NCBI GenBank assembly: GCA_937958075.1
Contig: CALFFB010000029.1
Coordinates: 1 to 52,643, forward strand
DNA from: an uncultured Geobacteraceae bacterium
GTDB taxonomy: Bacteria; Desulfobacterota; Desulfuromonadia; Desulfuromonadales; Geopsychrobacteraceae
Length of the DNA stretch: 52,643 bases
Direction of reading: 5' to 3'
The position numbers and the translations under genes were made by a program. Under the pieces are notes generated by a model that saw only the letters and a list, made by a program, of their open reading frames with translations, was not told where the DNA came from and did not search any database. Below, in pieces: positions 47,849 to 52,643 of this stretch (position 1 is its first letter; each line of letters starts with the position of its first letter).

Positions 47849-50230
47849 ATGATGAGACGGCTGCAGAATGTAAAGATCGGAGTGAAACTGATCGGTGGCT
47901 TTTGCATGATTGCCACCCTCACCCTGCTGGTTGCTATCCAGGGCTGGTGGGGGGTCGACGATCTCGACATGTTTCTCGATGAAATCGCCGGGGTAAGGAT
48001 GCCCAGTGTTGAAAGCCTGATTGTCCTGGAAAAGGAGGCGGAAACCATTCTCGTGGCCCAGCAGGCCCTGCTTAATCCACGGCTGAGTCTGGAAGAACGC
48101 AAGCAACGTTATGAGGATGTCGCCGAAGCCAGGGAGCACTACCTTGCATCATGGAAGATCTATGAATCCCTGCCCCATACCGCGGAAGAATCCCGCTTGT
48201 GGAACCAGTTTGTTCCGGCCTGGGAAAAATTCCGCGATGAAAACAACAAGGTCTTTCAACTTTCCCGGGAGCTTGACGAAACAGGTATTTTAAATCCGGT
48301 GCAGTTGCGTGCCGACCTGCAGCAGTTTCGTGGCGATCATCACGCGTTGATGGGGCGGGTGCGCGATATGATCAGCTCCGGCAGCGTGTTTTACGGCGGC
48401 GCTGATCATACCGCCTGTAATTTCGGGCGCTGGCTGGGTGAATTCGAGAGCAGCAATCCGCAGATCAATCAGATTATCACCGATGTTCATGCTCATCATA
48501 CCCCCTTTCATCAGGGGATTGCCCGGATCAAGGAACAGGTTGAAGCCGGCAACATGGTTGCCGCCCAGAGCCTGCTGGCGGAGGTCATAAGGGAAGCGGA
48601 GAATGTCTTTGAGCATTTCGACGAACTCCTCGCCGAAGCCGGTCGTGCTGAAAAAATCTACCTGGCTATGGAAAGTCAGGCCAGCGGCCCGGTGCGTACG
48701 TCCCAGGCAGAGGCCTACAAGCTGCTCGGTCAGCTTATTGACATTAACAATCAGGTCGCTGACAAATCCGTTGCCAGCTCTCAGGCAGCCTCGGCTCTTG
48801 CCTATAAGTTTTCTATGGTCGGCGGGTCTCTGGGGGTCATCGGCGCGGTCATCCTCGGCTTTATCATTACCCGCAGCATCACCAGGCCCCTGCACCGCGC
48901 CTTCGGGGTGATTGAAAAATACAGTCAGGGGGATACCACGGATCAGGATCTCGACATGGGCGACTGTGTCAATTGTTCCATTCTCAATAACTGCAACCAG
49001 CAGGAGTGTCCCAACTTCGGACGCGAGGGCTATTGTTGGGTGGAGGCTGGAACCTTCGGTCCGACCCCGGTCTGCCATAAGCTGACAACCGGTGTCTACA
49101 CCGACTGCCGCCAGTGCAAGGTCTACAACATCAAGGATGAGTTCGCAGAGCTCGGCTCCATGCTTGTGGGCATGGCCAAGAGTCTGCGGCGGCGCAGTGA
49201 TCTGGCCCAGGCCATCGCCCGCGGTGATCTGACTCACGAGGTCAAGGTTTCCTCAGCTGATGATCAGCTCGGCAACGCTTTGAAGACCATGCTCGAAGGC
49301 CTGCGCGAGATGGTCGGCGGCATCCAGATCGCCGGCGAGCAGATTGCCTCCGGCTCCGGCCAGGTCGCCGACGCCAGCCAGGCCCTCTCCCAGGGCGCCA
49401 CCGAATCCGCCAGCTCCCTGGAAGAAGTCAGCGCCTCCATGAACCAGATGGCCTCCCAGGTCCGCAGCAGCGCCGAAAGCGCCAATGCCGCCAACCAGCT
49501 CGCCAGCCAGTCCAAGCTGGCCGCCGAAAAAGGCGATCAGCAGATGGCCGAGATGGTCGCCGCCATGACCGAAATCAACCAGGCCGGCCAGAACATCTCC
49601 AAGATCATCAAGGTCATCGACGAGATCGCCTTCCAGACCAACCTGCTGGCGTTAAACGCCGCCGTCGAAGCCGCCCGCGCCGGGCAGCACGGCAAAGGCT
49701 TCGCCGTTGTCGCCGAAGAAGTCCGCAACCTCGCCGCCCGCAGCGCCAAGGCCGCTGAGGAGACCGCCGAGCTCATCGAGGGCTCCGTCGCCCTCACCGA
49801 CAAAGGCAGCCAGATCGCCGACCACACCGCCGGCGCCTTAAAAGAGATCATGGGTGGCATCACCAAGGTTTCCGACCTCCTCGAAGAGATCGCCACCGCC
49901 AGCAGCGAACAGGCCCAGGGCATCAACGAAGTCACCACCGGCCTGGGGCAGATCGACCAGGTCACCCAGCAGAACACCGCCAGCGCCGAGCAATGCGCCG
50001 CCGCCGCCGAAGAGCTCTCCGGGCAGGCCGAACAGATGCGGCAGATGCTGCAGAAATTCAAGCTGCATCAGAACAGCACCCCCCATCAGCATGTCCGTCA
50101 GGCCCCGCAGCGCAGTCTTTCCGCAGCGGCCAAGAGTGGCTGGGGCGAGAAAGCACCCGCCGCCAGCGCACCCAAGATCGCCATGAAAAAGCAGATTGCC
50201 CTGGATGACGATGAGTTCGGCAAGTTTTAG
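47849..50230 (+). CDS. Methyl-accepting chemotaxis protein with CZB-like and cysteine-rich domains
   Basis: 793-residue chemoreceptor; ATG 47849 follows AAGGAG. Order: membrane helix (GVKLIGGFCMIATLTLLVAI), helical periplasmic sensor, a CZB-like zinc motif (DHTACNFGRWLGEF with HAHHTPFH), a second membrane helix (LGVIGAVILGFIITRSI), HAMP, and an eight-cysteine insert (about 48,962-49,120: CVNC, NNCNQQEC, YCW, VCH, DCRQC) resembling a two-CW domain. The conserved signalling hairpin (IDEIAFQTNLLALNAAVEAA) follows. The CZB-like part would be periplasmic, whereas most known CZB domains are cytoplasmic. DNA of the signalling region is much more GC-rich than the sensor part. Confidence 0.92.
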   Translation: MMRRLQNVKIGVKLIGGFCMIATLTLLVAIQGWWGVDDLDMFLDEIAGVRMPSVESLIVLEKEAETILVAQQALLNPRLSLEERKQRYEDVAEAREHYLASWKIYESLPHTAEESRLWNQFVPAWEKFRDENNKVFQLSRELDETGILNPVQLRADLQQFRGDHHALMGRVRDMISSGSVFYGGADHTACNFGRWLGEFESSNPQINQIITDVHAHHTPFHQGIARIKEQVEAGNMVAAQSLLAEVIREAENVFEHFDELLAEAGRAEKIYLAMESQASGPVRTSQAEAYKLLGQLIDINNQVADKSVASSQAASALAYKFSMVGGSLGVIGAVILGFIITRSITRPLHRAFGVIEKYSQGDTTDQDLDMGDCVNCSILNNCNQQECPNFGREGYCWVEAGTFGPTPVCHKLTTGVYTDCRQCKVYNIKDEFAELGSMLVGMAKSLRRRSDLAQAIARGDLTHEVKVSSADDQLGNALKTMLEGLREMVGGIQIAGEQIASGSGQVADASQALSQGATESASSLEEVSASMNQMASQVRSSAESANAANQLASQSKLAAEKGDQQMAEMVAAMTEINQAGQNISKIIKVIDEIAFQTNLLALNAAVEAARAGQHGKGFAVVAEEVRNLAARSAKAAEETAELIEGSVALTDKGSQIADHTAGALKEIMGGITKVSDLLEEIATASSEQAQGINEVTTGLGQIDQVTQQNTASAEQCAAAAEELSGQAEQMRQMLQKFKLHQNSTPHQHVRQAPQRSLSAAAKSGWGEKAPAASAPKIAMKKQIALDDDEFGKF

Positions 50231-50254
50231 CACCGCTTATCCGTAACAACCAGC

Positions 50255-50288
50255 AAAGGGGCACGGATCAATCGATCCGTGCCCCTTT
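50255..50288. terminator. Bidirectional terminator between mcp and aldehyde dehydrogenase
   Basis: A perfect 15-bp stem (50255-50269 with 50274-50288, loop AATC) with AAA/TTT ends lies between converging genes. Confidence 0.88.
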
Positions 50289-50313
50289 GTCCGCTTTGCC
50301 TTCACTCTGTTTT

Positions 50314-51738
50314 TCAGTTCAGATTGATCATCACCGTTTTCAGCTCCGTCATCTCCTCCACGCTGTATCGCGCCCCTTCCCGGCCGGTGCCGCTGAGCTT
50401 GACCCCGCCGTAGGGCATCTGGTCAACGCGGAAGGTCGGCATGTCACCGACCATGACACCACCTACCTCCAGATGGTCAACGGCGTAAAAAGCGGTCTTG
50501 ATATCTTTGGTGAAAATCCCCGCCTGCAGGCCGAACTGGGAATTGTTGACCCGCTCCACCACCTCCTCGATGGTCTGGTAGGACATCAGGGACACCACCG
50601 GCGCAAAGGCCTCTTCGCTGACGATATCCATGGTTTCATCGGTGTTTTCCAGAACTGTCGGCTCAAGAAACGTGTTATTGCGGCGCTTGCCGCCGCATAG
50701 CACAGTCGCGCCGCTGCCCACTGCAGCCTCAATCCAGGAGGCCACCCGACTGACTTCGTCCTCATTGATCATCGGTCCGACCAGGGTCTCCTCGTCCGCC
50801 GGATCTCCGCTTTGTGCGGCCTTGACCGCTGCGACAAAGGTATCGCGGAATTCCTCATAACGGCTGTGGTGGACATAGATGCGCTGAATGCTGATGCACA
50901 CCTGGCCGGAGTTAGCGAAAGAGCCGATGACACAGCGCGGCATGGCCTGGCTGATATCCGCATCCTCGTGGATGATGGCGGCGGAATTGGAGCCCAGTTC
51001 CAGAGTGACTTTCTTGATTCCGGCTTTGGCGCGGATATCAAGGCCCACCGCCGGCGACCCGGTAAAGGTCACCATATGAATTTTGTCCGACTCCACCAGG
51101 GCATTACCGACCACCCTGCCGGAACCCACCAGCAGCTGAATACCATCGGCGGGCAGCCCGGCTTCGAGGAGCAGTTCCACCAGGCGGTGGGAGGTCAGAG
51201 GCGTAGCGGACGCGGGTTTGAGAATAATGGGACAGCCGGCGGCAATGGCCGGTCCGACCTTGTGCGCCACCAGATTCAGCGGGAAATTGAAGGGGGTAAT
51301 GGCGGCAACCACCCCGATGGGATAGCGCTTGAAATAGCCGAAGCGATTCTTGCCCGTTGCCGCGGCGTCAAAAGGGATCAGCTCACCACACAGGCGCCGG
51401 GCTTCGTCAGCAGCGAACTTGAACGTCTCGGCACTGCGATCGACCTCACCGCGGGAAAAGGCGATCCCCTTGCCCGCCTCGGCGGTGATGATCCGGGCCA
51501 TCTCTTCACGATTTTCCGTCAACAGCTGCGACAGCCGATCAAGAATGGCGCCCCGCTCGGCGGCCGTCAACGCAGCCATGGTGGCGCGGGCATGCCAGGC
51601 ACTGTCAATGGCCGTGGCAACCTGATCCGGAACGGCGGTGAAAATCTCCCCCGACGGGCTGCCGTCGTATGGACTGCACACCTTCAGCTTGTCTGACGAT
51701 GCCTGCCACTGTCCGGCGATGAAAAGCTTTTTGGTCAT
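50314..51738 (-). CDS. NAD(P)-dependent aldehyde dehydrogenase
   Basis: Oxidises an aldehyde to the acid or a CoA-independent product. The ATG at 51738 has AGGAGG 9 bp upstream; the longer frame adds 37 residues without homology. The 474-residue protein shows ITPFNFPLNLVAHKVGPAIAAGCPIILKPA (cofactor site), general base in VTLELGSNSA, catalytic Cys in SGQVCISIQRI, and EEAFAPVV. It resembles lactaldehyde, phosphonoacetaldehyde or non-phosphorylating glyceraldehyde-3-phosphate dehydrogenases; substrate cannot be fixed. It is divergent from the SDR gene. Confidence 0.9.
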   Translation of the reverse strand: MTKKLFIAGQWQASSDKLKVCSPYDGSPSGEIFTAVPDQVATAIDSAWHARATMAALTAAERGAILDRLSQLLTENREEMARIITAEAGKGIAFSRGEVDRSAETFKFAADEARRLCGELIPFDAAATGKNRFGYFKRYPIGVVAAITPFNFPLNLVAHKVGPAIAAGCPIILKPASATPLTSHRLVELLLEAGLPADGIQLLVGSGRVVGNALVESDKIHMVTFTGSPAVGLDIRAKAGIKKVTLELGSNSAAIIHEDADISQAMPRCVIGSFANSGQVCISIQRIYVHHSRYEEFRDTFVAAVKAAQSGDPADEETLVGPMINEDEVSRVASWIEAAVGSGATVLCGGKRRNNTFLEPTVLENTDETMDIVSEEAFAPVVSLMSYQTIEEVVERVNNSQFGLQAGIFTKDIKTAFYAVDHLEVGGVMVGDMPTFRVDQMPYGGVKLSGTGREGARYSVEEMTELKTVMINLN

Positions 51739-51972
51739 ACGGCTTGCCTCCTGTCTGCAAGAAGTCGGGCTCGCGGGCAAGAGCAAAGCAGGCCGGCGAA
51801 TTGCCGGCCACCCCTTGTTCCCACCGGTTCGAGCCGATATGATAAACACTGATCAACAGGCTCCCCTGTAAGGGGGTCATTGTAACCAAGCTGTCTGTGA
51901 AATAAAAGGCTGACCGGCTCTTCAACATACGGAATTCACCCGCCGGCGGCCTGACCCAGAAAGGAGTCAATT

Positions 51973-52635
51973 ATGCATCATGTGGTTATTACCGGAGCAA
52001 ACAGAGGTATCGGACTGGAACTGGCGCGCCATTACCAGCGGCAGGGATGGCAGGTAACGGGCGTCTGTCGTGGCACCTCACCTGAGCTTGACGCTGCGGC
52101 CACCAGCGTCATTTCCGGTATCGATGTCGCCAGCGATGCCGATGTCGCACGACTGGCCGCCGCCCTTGCCGGAAAACAGATTGATCTGCTCATCAACAAC
52201 GCCGGCGTGCTCACCAATGAAACCCTCGATGCCCTTGATTACGACGCCATCCGCCGGCAGTTTGACATCAACACCATCGCCCCGTTGCGGGTCTGCGCGG
52301 CCCTGTTACCCAATCTGAAAAAAGGGAGTAAGATCGCCAACATCACCAGCCGCATGGGATCCATTGCCGATAATGATTCCGGTGGCTATTACGGCTATCG
52401 GGCGTCCAAGGCGGCGCTGAACGCCATCGGCAAGTCCCTGGCCAATGATGTGAAAGACCGGGGCATTGCGGTCATTCAGCTGCATCCGGGGTTTGTCAAA
52501 ACCCGCATGGTCAATTTCGCCGGCACCATCACGCCGGAACAATCAGCGGCGGGTCTGGCCCAGCGCATTGCTGAACTCACCCTGGACAAGACCGGCTCCT
52601 TCAAGCACTGCAATGGCGATGACCTGCCCTGGTAG
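51973..52635 (+). CDS. Short-chain dehydrogenase/reductase
   Basis: NAD(P)-dependent oxidoreductase of 220 residues with the classical SDR plan: TGANRGIGLELARHY, LINNAGVL, ITSRMGSI and the YGYRASKAALN catalytic Tyr/Lys pair, followed by HPGFVKTRM. It is a short member (C-factor/sniffer-like). AAGGAG precedes the ATG. The shared 234-bp gap with the aldehyde dehydrogenase carries no other gene. Substrate unknown. Confidence 0.92.
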   Translation: MHHVVITGANRGIGLELARHYQRQGWQVTGVCRGTSPELDAAATSVISGIDVASDADVARLAAALAGKQIDLLINNAGVLTNETLDALDYDAIRRQFDINTIAPLRVCAALLPNLKKGSKIANITSRMGSIADNDSGGYYGYRASKAALNAIGKSLANDVKDRGIAVIQLHPGFVKTRMVNFAGTITPEQSAAGLAQRIAELTLDKTGSFKHCNGDDLPW

Positions 52636-52643
52636 GAGGGAAA

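Noticed and set aside
50812..51696. 294-codon plus-strand frame
   Set aside because: Fully antisense to the aldehyde dehydrogenase with low-complexity composition.

Overview
This window looks like a chromosomal replication-origin region of a mesophilic deltaproteobacterium of the Desulfuromonadales type (Desulfuromonas, Pelobacter or Geobacter relatives). The evidence is the gene order rpmH-rnpA-yidD-yidC-mnmE-mnmG-rsmG-parA-parB-bactofilin-atpF'FHAGDC on one side and dnaA-dnaN-gyrB-gyrA on the other. A split F-type ATPase operon with two b-type subunits, an ATP-dependent PEP carboxykinase, an AcnA-type aconitase and a c-di-GMP riboswitch fit the same group. Species cannot be fixed from the sequence alone. 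Almost every gene left of about 26.7 kb is on the minus strand and most to the right are on the plus strand, as expected for two replichores diverging from an origin near dnaA/dnaN.

Layout. 1-10 kb (minus): amino-acid ABC transporter parts, msrA, a DUF445 membrane protein, rimO, yajQ behind a long leader, a LolA-like protein paired with a CheY-like receiver, thiL and pckA. 10.3-12 kb: an NAD-binding epimerase-like protein (plus) and an FCD-type GntR regulator (minus). 12-18 kb (minus): the ATP synthase F1 and stalk operon. 18-23 kb: bactofilin, parB, parA, rsmG, mnmG and a near-perfect parS. 23-31.8 kb: a strongly AT-rich core holding mnmE, yidC, yidD, rnpA, rpmH, dnaA, the putative oriC, dnaN and gyrB. 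31.9-38.3 kb (plus): gyrA, a membrane TPR protein, gpsA, a periplasmic cyclophilin, a degenerate nuclease-fold protein and nth. 38.4-44.1 kb: a cold-shock protein, phoB/phoR and acnA. 44.2-46.6 kb (minus): trmO, an EamA transporter and an unknown gene under a c-di-GMP riboswitch. 46.8-50.2 kb (plus): a receiver-like protein, CheW and a metal/cysteine-rich chemoreceptor behind a probable sigma-54 promoter. 50.3 kb to the end: an aldehyde dehydrogenase and a short-chain dehydrogenase.

The most interesting signals are these. (1) A GntR-family gene just downstream of the atp operon has a perfect 17-bp palindrome inside its own promoter, and a 15/17 copy lies just upstream of the first atp gene, suggesting a dedicated transcriptional regulator of ATP synthase. 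(2) A complete c-di-GMP-I aptamer plus intrinsic terminator and promoter controls a small unknown protein. (3) The GC trough around the origin falls to about 30% G+C by hand count of sample lines against 50-60% outside, and jag and recF are missing from it. (4) There are extra consensus DnaA boxes about 9 kb from oriC, two of them a close pair before nth. (5) The chemoreceptor combines a CZB-like zinc site with an eight-cysteine insert after HAMP. No rRNA, tRNA, CRISPR array, insertion sequence or prophage was recognised.
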